Assembly (NCBI RefSeq): GCF_020169515.1
Contig: NZ_JAHMHW010000002.1
Coordinates: forward strand, 558,001 to 622,000
DNA: 64,000 bases
Source: Paenibacillus vietnamensis
GTDB lineage: Bacteria; Bacillota; Bacilli; Paenibacillales; Paenibacillaceae
Direction: 5' to 3'
The stretch's first letter is position 1, and each line of letters opens with the position of its first letter. Of the stretch, positions 18,041-26,567 are shown piece after piece. Under the pieces are notes generated by a model, which saw only the letters and a list, made by a program, of their open reading frames with translations, ran no database searches and was not told the origin of the DNA. The position numbers were made by a program, and so were the translations under genes.

Positions 18041-18817
18041 TTATCTCCTCCTCGGCTTGGTTTTCAATGATTGTTGAAGAAATAACAGATCCTGCTTCTT
18101 AATTTTCGGATCCCGCCTATATTCCATATAAAAATCCAACCTGTCGGAATGTCGCTCTTTCATTCTTGCAGGCTGATTTCTTTCACCTCTTGGACTTGTA
18201 GACCTCTCAATATAATGGTTAATTTCGATTAAAGCATCATAGCCCTTTTTAGCAATATGCAAAGATAAACGTGCTTCCCCCGTCCAGAAATTTTTGGCAT
18301 AGTATTCGCTGCCTTGAATCGCTTCATTGCGGTATACCGTGACAGGAGGGGCCGGCATATAACGAAGACTCCCGATGAACGAGTAATAATCCTTGCTTCG
18401 CATAAAGCCTCTGCCGTTAAATACTTTTTGAAAAGCCTTCATGGGAACAAAATGAATGACGCCAACGTTAGGGTTGCGTTCAAACAATTCTACAACTCTT
18501 TCAAAGTAAGAAGGCTGAATGTAATGATCACCGCCGTGCAAAGTAACGACATACTTACCTGTGGCCTTGGACAGGGCAAGATTAGAATTTAATCTCCAGC
18601 CCAGATTAATTTCATTTCTCCATATTTTGATCCTTTCATCCTTATAACTTTCTATGATTTGTGATGTTCCGTCCGTAGAACAATTATCTGTAATGATTAA
18701 CTCAAAGTTTTTGAATGATTGAAACAAAATACTTTGAATTGTGTGGTCAATCGTGTCCTTTTCATTAAAAACAGGAAGGCAAATACTCAGGACAGGTTCT
18801 TCACAATTGAATAACAA
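18041..18817 (-). CDS. Family 2 glycosyltransferase
   Basis: GT-A inverting transferase of 258 residues. It begins [18 protein letters not shown], then [12 protein letters not shown] and [12 protein letters not shown]; the metal-binding DXD position reads LHGGDHY. No membrane segment, so it probably acts as a soluble or peripheral enzyme adding one sugar of the repeat. The start is TTG at 18817 with AGAGGGTGA 6-8 bases upstream; no ATG lies before the first conserved strand. It starts 5 bases after the flavoprotein stop. The equivalent position in Bacillus sps operons is held by spsA. Confidence 0.85.
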   Translation of the reverse strand: MLFNCEEPVLSICLPVFNEKDTIDHTIQSILFQSFKNFELIITDNCSTDGTSQIIESYKDERIKIWRNEINLGWRLNSNLALSKATGKYVVTLHGGDHYIQPSYFERVVELFERNPNVGVIHFVPMKAFQKVFNGRGFMRSKDYYSFIGSLRYMPAPPVTVYRNEAIQGSEYYAKNFWTGEARLSLHIAKKGYDALIEINHYIERSTSPRGERNQPARMKERHSDRLDFYMEYRRDPKIKKQDLLFLQQSLKTKPRRR

Positions 18818-18821
18818 AAAA

Positions 18822-20105
18822 TCACCCTCTTGTATTTATCCAAGTTTCAATCGCACGTTTTCCGCTTAGCAGGCTTTGATCACTCCATAGATAGTCCCAT
18901 TCTCCGAATCGCCCGATCGGAATGATGCCAATGCTATGCAAATACTGTTTAACATGGTCTCGCCTTGAGGTCATCCCATGATGGAACACAACATTGGCAT
19001 AAGGCTCTACTCTCACATCGGTGAATAAAATTTCATCTTCTGTTGCGAGTTTCATCGTTTTCAAGCTTTGAACCACATGCGCTAACACGTTGGAATAAGA
19101 GAAAGGAAGCGGCTTATATTTTGAGTAGTAAATTTCGAATTGCAGCGAGCTGCAATCCTTCGGAGCATTGTTTGGAGATTTTTGGCTCGGTGAATAAACG
19201 CGCGATGCCAGAATCGACTCATCGTAAATGTAGAACCAAAGGGCATCAACGATTTTTGGTTTATTAAATCCTACGGAAACCAAGGCAACGGATGTTGCAA
19301 ATAAGCTTTCTGCCGCATCCGCGATTTCTTTAGGCACTCCCTCAATCATCGGAATAATATCAGGTAAAGGTATACTGCTTACCAGCTGCTCGTAGTACGC
19401 TCGAGTTCCGTCCGTAAATTCCACATATTTTAATTTAGGATGAATTCGAAAGGCTCTCTTATTAAAGCGAATATCAGCCCCTGCAGCCATCGGGTCAATA
19501 AAAGCCTTATATCCGCCATTAACGGGATATCGCATTTCTTTAGCATAATACGTGTTATCAGTTTGGCTGGACATTGCTCCTTCAAGTACCTCTTCCAAAG
19601 AAGGACGGTACATTCGATTACCGATCCACTTCGTGCTCAGCATCTCCGGCGGCACGGTCCAATATTTCTTTGTGTAAGCGGCAGGATATCGATTCGCAAT
19701 GTAATCGCCATATTGATGACGCAGCCAATCCATATAATCTTTGGGAGCAGCCAGATTCGGACGATTGATAAAGCTCATAATGGCCTGAATCTTATCTTGG
19801 ACATCCAACGGATATAAGTTGTTTTGAACCGGATGCTTGAGCCATATTCCTTTTTCGTAATTGAAAGGATTAGGGGTATGGGTCAGATAAGGGGTTTGAT
19901 CAAATAGGGATCGGACATAATGATTTGTTGTAAAAGAAAGATGAATGGCCCGGTCGAATCGAAAACCGTCAATGACAAAATTGTCGAGCAGACCTCCCCA
20001 ATAGCTTTGGGCCTCAAATATAACTGCACTTTTACCGGACAACCTTGCATGATAAGCAGCCGAGAGCCCGGCGACACCTCCTCCGAGTATGACGATTTCA
20101 TTCAT
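18822..20105 (-). CDS. FAD-dependent NAD(P)-binding protein, UDP-galactopyranose mutase/protoporphyrinogen oxidase-like
   Basis: 427 residues. The dinucleotide loop is IVILGGGVAGLSAAYHA with the following acidic E in VIFEAQSYWGGLL; the second motif is GFRFDRAIHLSF. A central segment YTKKYWTVPPEMLSTKWI matches UDP-galactopyranose mutase-like enzymes. It may isomerise a sugar-nucleotide ring or oxidise a sugar intermediate, and the exact reaction cannot be stated. It overlaps the NeuB-like gene by 8 bases and sits in the glycan operon. Confidence 0.7.
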   Translation of the reverse strand: MNEIVILGGGVAGLSAAYHARLSGKSAVIFEAQSYWGGLLDNFVIDGFRFDRAIHLSFTTNHYVRSLFDQTPYLTHTPNPFNYEKGIWLKHPVQNNLYPLDVQDKIQAIMSFINRPNLAAPKDYMDWLRHQYGDYIANRYPAAYTKKYWTVPPEMLSTKWIGNRMYRPSLEEVLEGAMSSQTDNTYYAKEMRYPVNGGYKAFIDPMAAGADIRFNKRAFRIHPKLKYVEFTDGTRAYYEQLVSSIPLPDIIPMIEGVPKEIADAAESLFATSVALVSVGFNKPKIVDALWFYIYDESILASRVYSPSQKSPNNAPKDCSSLQFEIYYSKYKPLPFSYSNVLAHVVQSLKTMKLATEDEILFTDVRVEPYANVVFHHGMTSRRDHVKQYLHSIGIIPIGRFGEWDYLWSDQSLLSGKRAIETWINTRG

Positions 20106-21144
20106 AGCTGTCTTCCATATCTAGATGATCCCGAGAAAATGTCTCTCCTGCGGCAACTTGCTGCTTTATCGTCTTACCTATTAGTTGTTCAAAATCTTTA
20201 GGGGCCATATCCGACCATTGCTCCGTCCGCCTGAATTGAATGTCCTTCTCCGTTATAATCGCCCCCGCAGGCAAATCACGCGCCGCTACCATCTGTTTGC
20301 GCGAATGAACGTATTTTTTCTCATCTTCTTTCAGTTCAAAGACCGGGGATCCGCACATCAATGAAATTAAATTCGTTTTTTCAGTAAACTGAACGAAAGA
20401 TTTTGCTGCTATGGCGGAATCGTCGTCTATGCGTTTGTTATCAAAATCCAACGTAACATGCTGTTCAAATACTCTCGCACCTAATCCATATGCGGAGGCG
20501 TAGGCAAGGTACCTCTCGTTTTCGGCATGCGCCGCCGTATGGTCGGCATATCCTACCGGAACGTTAAATAACCTTTCGTACATCGGAATCTTTTGCAGCT
20601 GAAGAGAAGACGGCGGCGTGGGGTACTGCTGAATGCCGTACATGAACACGATATTTTTTTTAGGCGACAAAAACCTCATCGTATATTCAACGTCGGTCAA
20701 AGTCGCCCCTCCAACGCCGACCAATAAAGGCTGATCCGCGCGGGACAGCTTTCTTAGCATATAAGCATCATGAAGGCTGGCCGCATGGATCGCTAAAACG
20801 TCGACTTTTTCTTCTATTAAAAATTCCAGTCCCGGCAGCTCGTCAGCCAAGCCTACGATGGCAAGACCATTCCTCCGGCAGCGTTCGAACACTTCCCTCC
20901 ATTGCTCCCGGGTAAACAGCCATTGCTGCAAGCGTGCGAACAAGGAATGATTGACCGTCATGTACGCATCCAATTCCAGCATGATATGGAGCTTCACCGC
21001 ATCCGCTCCGGACAATTTCAATGCATCGATCATTTGCAGCATATAAGGCAGGCTGCCTTCATGGTTATAGGCGGTTTCCGCAATCCGGTAGATGGAGGCG
21101 GGCTTCTCCTCACGCAAACTAAAGTATGTCTTTAAATCTACCAT
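20098..21144 (-). CDS. NeuB/SpsE-like synthase with SAF domain
   Basis: 348 residues, the second NeuB-family member in the operon. N-terminal YRIAETAYNHEGSL and GADAVKLHI match the sialic acid synthase barrel, followed by VPVGYADHTA and a C-terminal SAF domain from about residue 280 (RKQMVAARDLPAGAII). It is divergent from PseI: the metal-site EKHFTLD is EQHVTLD, and the usual FSTPFD is GLADELPG, so its substrate may differ or its activity may be changed. It is best compared with SpsE of the Bacillus spore polysaccharide operon. The next upstream gene is an SpsF-like transferase, which fits a second nonulosonate-type branch. Confidence 0.75.
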   Translation of the reverse strand: MVDLKTYFSLREEKPASIYRIAETAYNHEGSLPYMLQMIDALKLSGADAVKLHIMLELDAYMTVNHSLFARLQQWLFTREQWREVFERCRRNGLAIVGLADELPGLEFLIEEKVDVLAIHAASLHDAYMLRKLSRADQPLLVGVGGATLTDVEYTMRFLSPKKNIVFMYGIQQYPTPPSSLQLQKIPMYERLFNVPVGYADHTAAHAENERYLAYASAYGLGARVFEQHVTLDFDNKRIDDDSAIAAKSFVQFTEKTNLISLMCGSPVFELKEDEKKYVHSRKQMVAARDLPAGAIITEKDIQFRRTEQWSDMAPKDFEQLIGKTIKQQVAAGETFSRDHLDMEDSYE

Positions 21145-21163
21145 TCTATTTTCGACCCCTTCA

Positions 21164-21961
21164 TTAGCTTCTATATATTTGTTCCTTCAGCAGGAGCAGG
21201 CGCTCCGATTGTACCTGATAGAGCTGCTCAATTTCCGTTTTTTTATCCGATGCAAGCTGCTTTTGCACAATGTCCCGGTTGAATACCGAAGCATAAGAAA
21301 GGCTGTCTATCACGTTTAAAACGGAGCCGAGACCGTTCCGGTCGCCAAGCCTGTCACCTAACAGCTGCAAATACTGCAAATCCTCAAAAGTATCAAGAGT
21401 AAGCCTTACGTCCCGGTATTCCTCTTTGCGGGCTTTTATAACCCGAACGTCAAAGATTTGGGGCTGATTCAGCCAGTACCCCCATATTTCGGTATCCGAA
21501 TCCGTGCCTTCCTTAAACTTAACTACCGTTTTTAAGGCTTCGTAACGGATGCCATAGGTTGAAACGCCGAGCGGAAGTCCTTCCACATACATGAAATCCG
21601 GCTTGCGCAGAAGCGCCTCATTCGTCAACAGATCGGCATACTCGACTGAGAAAAACGGATTATCCGCAGTGATAGACAATACATAATCAAATCTGTAAAA
21701 TGTGGCAGCTTCGTACAGCCGAAGAAGCACATCGTCCGGGTGGCCCATAAAATAATGTATTCCCCGGGCATGCGCTGCTTCGACTAAAGGAGCATCCTGC
21801 GGATGGGTCGAGGTGCACAGCACAACCTGGTCGACCCTGCTCACCCGCTTGGCCCTTTCAATGACGTGATCGATAACCGGCTTTGTCCCGATCGGAAGCA
21901 ACAGCTTAAGCGGGAGTCTGGTAGATTTTAATCTAGCCGTAATCAGCACGCCGATTCTCAT
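21164..21961 (-). CDS. SpsF-like cytidylyltransferase family protein
   Basis: 265 residues from the ATG at 21961, which has GGGAGGGTT just upstream; nine further open codons are ignored. The N-terminal loop VLITARLKSTRLPLKLL is a variant of the IIQARxxSTRLPGK loop (K and L replace MG and GK residues). YVLSITADNPFFS is the metal strand and VRLTLDTFEDLQYL the SpsF signature. The C-terminus, KQLASDKKTEIEQLYQVQS onward, is predicted helical and longer than in the copy at 9910. It is the first gene of the leftward operon, 250 bases from the divergent gene at 22213. It probably activates the product of the adjacent NeuB-like enzyme. Confidence 0.75.
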   Translation of the reverse strand: MRIGVLITARLKSTRLPLKLLLPIGTKPVIDHVIERAKRVSRVDQVVLCTSTHPQDAPLVEAAHARGIHYFMGHPDDVLLRLYEAATFYRFDYVLSITADNPFFSVEYADLLTNEALLRKPDFMYVEGLPLGVSTYGIRYEALKTVVKFKEGTDSDTEIWGYWLNQPQIFDVRVIKARKEEYRDVRLTLDTFEDLQYLQLLGDRLGDRNGLGSVLNVIDSLSYASVFNRDIVQKQLASDKKTEIEQLYQVQSERLLLLKEQIYRS

Positions 21962-21988
21962 AACATAACCCTCCCCAATGAAAATCAA

Positions 21989-22212
21989 TCTTTTATTTTT
22001 TCTCTCTTAAAAGTTAATATATTCTATTATTCGCGCAAGCGATCTGATCTAGACGGCTGATTCAAAGTATAAAATTAATCCAAAATTGGTTGTCTGCCTG
22101 CTGGCATTCGATAACGGTCACTCATACGATACATAAGAGAATATCTCCGCAAGTTCAAGGGAGAGTCGATTGCCATGAAGGGCGCTTACAACATGTCAGG
22201 GAGGTAAAATAG
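21989..22212. promoter_or_regulatory. Divergent promoter region of the two glycan units
   Basis: This region must hold the promoter of the leftward operon and of the rightward gene. CATACGATA at 22123-22131 fits the CATAnnnTA -10 element of the sporulation factor sigma-K, but no matching AC-type -35 element sits at the usual distance. On the minus strand TTTTATACTTTG (about 22052-22063) is a possible -10 for the operon. Both are weak predictions. Confidence 0.3.
22175..22207 (+). CDS. Ten-codon leader peptide candidate (MKGAYNMSGR)
   Basis: ATG at 22175 has AAGGGAGAG 9 bases upstream and runs ten codons to TAA at 22205-22207. Its last codons GGG AGG TAA contain the ribosome site of the following gene, whose ATG is 5 bases after the stop. 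Translating ribosomes would therefore cover or hand over to the next start, which is the arrangement of translational coupling. The peptide itself need have no function. Confidence 0.4.
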   Translation: MKGAYNMSGR

Positions 22213-24270
22213 ATGAATAACTCGCAGCTTCGAGCTTACGACCTGACTGCCAATTTTTTTCATACGTTCCGCAGCGTCAGGTACAAGCACGTTCCTGTCG
22301 TCAGGGCGATGGCTTATCCATTCCATCTGAAAGCCGTCAAATCTTTCAGAGGCTCAAAGCGGACAGGTCTGCGGTTCATTCGCAGCCCACGCCAAATGTA
22401 CGACAGGCTAGTGGCAAGCGATCACATCACTGCTGTTCCATATAAAGCTGGCCGTACAAATGCTAAAACGATTTTTAGTTCATTAGTTATAGATGGGTTA
22501 GGCGTCAGCATGAAACAAAATATCGTTTGCATCGAAAAGAAAAACCGCCGCCGACTCAAAGCCCCCTATTATAATCCTGAAGCGTCAGGCCGCCTTCAGA
22601 CCGGCCAATACAACCGTTTACTCGGACAAATCAAGTCGATCGTCAGAACAAAAGGCGTGCATCCTTATTTCAAGCGCAAAGCGTTCATGATCTGGATTAA
22701 ACCTCAGCTTCGCTCGGTGATGCGGAAAATCGACGGTATCGATCAATTGCTTTCGGGCAATAACATCAAGGCGATCGTTCAATCCTCCTCTGTGAATCCC
22801 ATGGGTTACCTTCTTGTGCATATGGGCCGGCAGCGCCGTATTCCGACGTTAAATATTCAATACGGATTAATCGATACTTATCAGATTTTATCTACGAACG
22901 CGGATCATTACGTTGCATGGGGGGAACAGCACAGAAAACGGCTTACGAGGTATGGGACCCCTTACCATAAATTTCATTTAATCGGAAACCCGAGATTCGA
23001 TTCCATTTTCAACGGCCGGTGGATAAGCAAGTCGCAATTGATGAATAAAATGGGACTGAACGGGTCTAAAACAGTGTTTGTTTATCCCGAGCAGCCATTG
23101 AAGATGAAGCATAACCGGATCGTGATGCAGCGAATCATTCGCGCTTTACTGCCCTATCGCAAACAAGTCGCGCTGCTCGTCAAAAGACATCCCCGTCAAA
23201 AAAGCAGCGGACTCTCTCCCGGCATGATGCGAAAATATCCGTTTGCAAAGCTGATTCGTAATCGTTCCCTTCATCTATACGATCTCTTGAACAGCGCCGA
23301 TGCGGTCTTTGTGCAGTTTTCCACTACGGGTCTCGAAGCGATGTTGTTCCGTAAGCCTGTTATCGCACTGGCCTTCTTCCCTAATACGAACAAACACGAA
23401 TACTCTTATTACGCTTCAAGCAACCTGATTGCTTCCGCAAGGAGAGAAAACCAGCTTCGCACAATTGTTTCAAAATATATGAATAAAAACTCCTATCGCA
23501 GTCTTATGCTGAATCAGCAGCAAAAATATCTACTCGGCGCCTATAGCGGCAATACTAACGCAAGAAAAAGCATAAAAAAATTAATGGCTTCTATTAAAGG
23601 CAGCAAAATAGATATGACAACTGCCGTTATCCCTGTCAGGGCCGATGCTTACTGTCCGGATTTTTTGATCGAACAAACGATTCAGGCGGCGCAAAATAGC
23701 CGAATGATTCAGCATATTGTACTCGCAACTGACCGGACGGATTTGCCTGCAAATATAGTTCAGAATAATGTGGAAATCAAAACCATGACGCTTAATGATC
23801 CCTTACTCTATTCCGAAAATGGTTCGTACTCGGAGCTTTGCCTGCAAGTTCTTCAACAAAATTCTTCAGCTATTGATCTAACTGAGAAAGTCGTTATCTT
23901 ACCGCCTGCTTTCCCTTCAAGAACGGGAACGCATATTGCAAGAGCGCTGCAATTGTTCAATGCCGGCAGTGCAGACACTCTGATCAGTCTCAGTCCCTCA
24001 ACTGAAGCGGAAGCCGGCAGCAGCTTTAATCCAAACGGAGCAATTGTTATTACCAAGGCATCGGCACTGCAACAATACGGTAATATGCCGGATGATAAAG
24101 TGATGTATTATAAAATGAATTCGGAGTCTTCATTCGAAGTAGTTACGGAAGAGGATGCGCAATACGCTCAAGCGAATATGCTCAATAAAACTCAAGCGGT
24201 ACGATTAAAGCGAAGAAAAAGACGGAAAAGAATTTCGGCAAAAAAAAGATTAAGACCGAAAAGGAAATAG
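22213..24270 (+). CDS. Glycosyltransferase fused to a degenerate CMP-sugar-synthetase-like domain with a basic tail
   Basis: 685 residues, three parts. Residues about 120-460 are a capsule/CDP-glycerol-type GT-B domain: TLNIQYGLIDTY, HLIGNPRFDSI, VYPEQP, KRHPRQ, and YDLLNSADAVFVQFSTTGLE, as in SpsB and the gene at 2251. Residues about 470-650 start TTAVIPVRADAYCPDFLIEQ and continue IQHIVLATDRTDLP, which follows the strand pattern of NeuA-type cytidylyltransferases but lacks the KxxxKN nucleotide-binding residues, so this half is probably non-catalytic or changed. The last 25 residues are nearly all Arg and Lys (RRKRRKRISAKKR), a likely nucleic-acid, membrane or polymer anchor. It has a good GGGAGG site overlapping a leader stop and is transcribed away from the pse/rfb operon. 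Confidence 0.7.
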   Translation: MNNSQLRAYDLTANFFHTFRSVRYKHVPVVRAMAYPFHLKAVKSFRGSKRTGLRFIRSPRQMYDRLVASDHITAVPYKAGRTNAKTIFSSLVIDGLGVSMKQNIVCIEKKNRRRLKAPYYNPEASGRLQTGQYNRLLGQIKSIVRTKGVHPYFKRKAFMIWIKPQLRSVMRKIDGIDQLLSGNNIKAIVQSSSVNPMGYLLVHMGRQRRIPTLNIQYGLIDTYQILSTNADHYVAWGEQHRKRLTRYGTPYHKFHLIGNPRFDSIFNGRWISKSQLMNKMGLNGSKTVFVYPEQPLKMKHNRIVMQRIIRALLPYRKQVALLVKRHPRQKSSGLSPGMMRKYPFAKLIRNRSLHLYDLLNSADAVFVQFSTTGLEAMLFRKPVIALAFFPNTNKHEYSYYASSNLIASARRENQLRTIVSKYMNKNSYRSLMLNQQQKYLLGAYSGNTNARKSIKKLMASIKGSKIDMTTAVIPVRADAYCPDFLIEQTIQAAQNSRMIQHIVLATDRTDLPANIVQNNVEIKTMTLNDPLLYSENGSYSELCLQVLQQNSSAIDLTEKVVILPPAFPSRTGTHIARALQLFNAGSADTLISLSPSTEAEAGSSFNPNGAIVITKASALQQYGNMPDDKVMYYKMNSESSFEVVTEEDAQYAQANMLNKTQAVRLKRRKRRKRISAKKRLRPKRK

Positions 24271-24296
24271 CTGGATATGATCAAATCATAACAAAA

Positions 24297-24333
24297 AATA
24301 CCGGTATGGGTACACAAGACCTATACCGGTATT
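24297..24333. terminator. Bidirectional terminator
   Basis: Arms of 15 bases, AATACCGGTATGGGT (24297-24311) and ACCTATACCGGTATT (24319-24333), pair with a single G-T wobble. AGTTTTAT follows on the plus strand and TTTTTTGTT on the minus strand, so it can end both the fusion gene and the convergent lipoprotein gene. Confidence 0.85.
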
Positions 24334-24344
24334 AGTTTTATCGT

Positions 24345-25070
24345 TCAATCAAACAGGATACGTCCGTCACTTCCGCCGGCGCCACCCGCACTATTGTCTC
24401 CAGCTTTCGCCGGAAAAATCCGCTCAGCCATTGCATTAAATTCGGCTACAAAACCCTGAATCGGGTGTCCAAGCTTCACGTCCTGCATATACGCATTCAT
24501 GCGTCCGACGAAATCCGGATTGGCCGACACGTACACCTGATTGACGTCAGGCCTTAACCGCCTAACCTCACCTGCGATTTCGTCCTTTATTTGATCGGTA
24601 AGCTTATCATATCCCGTTGACAGGCCGCTCATTCGTTTGTTCAGGCGTACGCCGTCTTCGCCCTGTCGTCCGATATTGGAACGGCTCATCGTATTCGGGT
24701 CGCCGGCGGGCCCTTCCTCATCCAAAGATACCGCAATATAAGCATTATCGTCGGTCAGCATGACGTAACAGGATTTTACAGCCTGCATTTGCTTAATGCT
24801 CTCCGCAATGGTATCGCTCATTTCCAGCCTGTAGTTTTTATGGGATCCAATCACATTATTGCTGTTAAGTCTGCGGCCGTTTTGTCGGTTCATTTCATTC
24901 ATCTGGTCGTTCGCGAACCGTTTATCTCTGAGGAGATTTCCGTTCGCATCGTATCTGATGCTGTTAGAGCGTATGTTTTTATTCCCCAAATCCCCCTGGT
25001 TGTCCGAACATCCCGCAAGCATTGTGCTAAGCAAAACGCCTGCGGATAAAGCCATGATCCGTTTGCGCAT
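24345..25070 (-). CDS. YhcN/YlaJ-family sporulation lipoprotein
   Basis: 241 residues. Signal peptide with lipobox LAGCSDN (Cys about 21), so anchored to the outer face of a membrane. The body has the family's pattern: repeated N-rich linker, then a domain with IAESIKQMQAVKSCYVMLTDDNAYIAV and, later, IKDEIAGEVRRLRPDVNQVYVSANPDF, which is the YhcN/YlaJ core. Family members are made in the forespore and found in the spore inner membrane; their biochemical role is unknown. It ends with a Gly/Ser-rich tail. It is convergent with the fusion gene and separated from the ABC operon by about 90 bases without an obvious terminator. Confidence 0.85.
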   Translation of the reverse strand: MRKRIMALSAGVLLSTMLAGCSDNQGDLGNKNIRSNSIRYDANGNLLRDKRFANDQMNEMNRQNGRRLNSNNVIGSHKNYRLEMSDTIAESIKQMQAVKSCYVMLTDDNAYIAVSLDEEGPAGDPNTMSRSNIGRQGEDGVRLNKRMSGLSTGYDKLTDQIKDEIAGEVRRLRPDVNQVYVSANPDFVGRMNAYMQDVKLGHPIQGFVAEFNAMAERIFPAKAGDNSAGGAGGSDGRILFD

Positions 25071-25159
25071 TCCGCCATTCCTCCATTCCGGTTTGACCAG
25101 TCTTCAGGCCCTCTCTTAGCGTTCGCTTTTTGCTTTCCGGCTATTCGCGTTCCACCGCA

Positions 25160-26458
25160 TCAAAAATCGTCCCAAATCTTCTGAAATTCCTCGAGCAGCT
25201 GCTTTTTGCCGATTTGTTTGCCGATGTAAGCCTGAATTTGAGTCGCCATCTGTGAAGTGTTCGCTTCATAGCCGGGGAACCGCTGCCACATCCAAGGGAG
25301 AATTTTTCCTTCCCTTGTATACTTGATAATATCCGCCGCCAAAGGGCCAAGCTGCTCTTCGCTGGCCGGAATGCTTTTGAATGCAGGAATCAATTTGGCG
25401 TCCTCAACGATGAATTTTGTGCCTGCATCCGAGGTAACCAGCCAATTAAGGAAGGTCTTAGCCTCTTCCTTCACTTGGGAGGTCTTGCTCACCACCCAGT
25501 AGTTCGCTACGCCAACCGGAAGTTTATCCATCGCGGCAGCATTATCGTTAATCGGCATCGGTAAGAAACCGATCTCTATTTTCGGATTGATCCGGTCGAT
25601 TTGCAGCTGCGTCCAGATGCCCTGCTGCATCATGGCCGCCTTTCCTTGCGCGAAGTTCGTTACCTGTGTGTTGTAGTCCGTTTGAAGCGAATTTTGCTGT
25701 CCGTATTCGACCGTCAAATCGACCAGCTTCAGCCATTGCTCAAACTTCTCGTTACCGATCAGCTTCTGCTTTCCGTTCATCACATTTTCAACAAAAGCAA
25801 CCGGATCAGACTGATGGGAAAAGGCAACGTTCAGCAAATGATTGCCGACGACCCACCATTCCCCATAACCATTCTCGAAAGGCCGGATGCCTGCCGCTTT
25901 GAGCTTCTCTGCCGCTTCCTGCAGCTCTGTCAACGTTTTCGGCGGATCGGTTATGCCGGCTTGGCTGAACAAAGTCTTATTATAAATGAAGCCCCAACCT
26001 TCCACCGCAAGCGGCATACCGTAGATTTTTTCGTCTTTTGTAATCGCCGGTTTCGCGAGCTCGACAATATCCCCGACCCAAGGCTGATCGGACAGATCTT
26101 CAAGGTGTTCCTCCCAAAGATCCAAATCGCTGTGCCCCGCAACAAAAAAAATATCGGGTTTGTCGCCGGAGTTAAATCTCGTCTTTAGCCCCGCGCTGTA
26201 GTCACAGCCGCCGCCGCACGTATCGACTTCGATTTTCACGCCGGTTTCCTTCTCGAATTCCCCGATTAGATTGTTCAGTTGTTCGGCCATTTCCACTTTA
26301 AAATTGTATAGCTTTACCGTTTTCTCTGTCATGCCGGCTGTCGAATTTCCATCTTCATTTTCACTTGCCGTACTATCTTCGCTCTTGTCGCATCCTGCAG
26401 CGAACAGAGCGATCATGAACAGCATAGTCACGAGGACCCCTAACTTGCGGTTTATCAT
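25160..26458 (-). CDS. Sugar ABC transporter solute-binding lipoprotein (family 1)
   Basis: 432 residues. Signal peptide and lipobox (FAAGCDK) give a lipid-anchored extracellular binding protein for the ABC importer encoded upstream. The family 1 fold is seen in the INxxTLxxEFxxxTGxxVxxD-like start (LIGEFEKETGVKIEVD), GDKPDIFFVAGH, IYGMPLAVEGWGFIYN and FAQGKAAMMQQGIW. The mature N-terminus is Ser/Asn/Glu-rich. It is separated from the GH172 gene by a hairpin (26516-26540), so its expression may differ from the first binding protein at 29458. The ligand is unknown; the GH172 enzyme suggests fructofuranosyl or arabinofuranosyl sugars. Confidence 0.85.
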   Translation of the reverse strand: MINRKLGVLVTMLFMIALFAAGCDKSEDSTASENEDGNSTAGMTEKTVKLYNFKVEMAEQLNNLIGEFEKETGVKIEVDTCGGGCDYSAGLKTRFNSGDKPDIFFVAGHSDLDLWEEHLEDLSDQPWVGDIVELAKPAITKDEKIYGMPLAVEGWGFIYNKTLFSQAGITDPPKTLTELQEAAEKLKAAGIRPFENGYGEWWVVGNHLLNVAFSHQSDPVAFVENVMNGKQKLIGNEKFEQWLKLVDLTVEYGQQNSLQTDYNTQVTNFAQGKAAMMQQGIWTQLQIDRINPKIEIGFLPMPINDNAAAMDKLPVGVANYWVVSKTSQVKEEAKTFLNWLVTSDAGTKFIVEDAKLIPAFKSIPASEEQLGPLAADIIKYTREGKILPWMWQRFPGYEANTSQMATQIQAYIGKQIGKKQLLEEFQKIWDDF

Positions 26459-26515
26459 ACGTCTCGATTTTCACCTTCGTCCGTTGGCGTTTACATCCAT
26501 GATATCAAAAAGAAG

Positions 26516-26540
26516 GGCATGCTGCACAACATGCGGCCCG
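26516..26540 (-). terminator. Hairpin downstream of the GH172 gene
   Basis: On the minus strand GGGCCGCATG pairs with CATGCCC, followed by TTCTTTTTG. It fits a rho-independent terminator or attenuator between the GH172 gene and the second binding protein. Confidence 0.5.
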
Positions 26541-26567
26541 CCCCTGAAACCAATTCCATAAGTGTGA

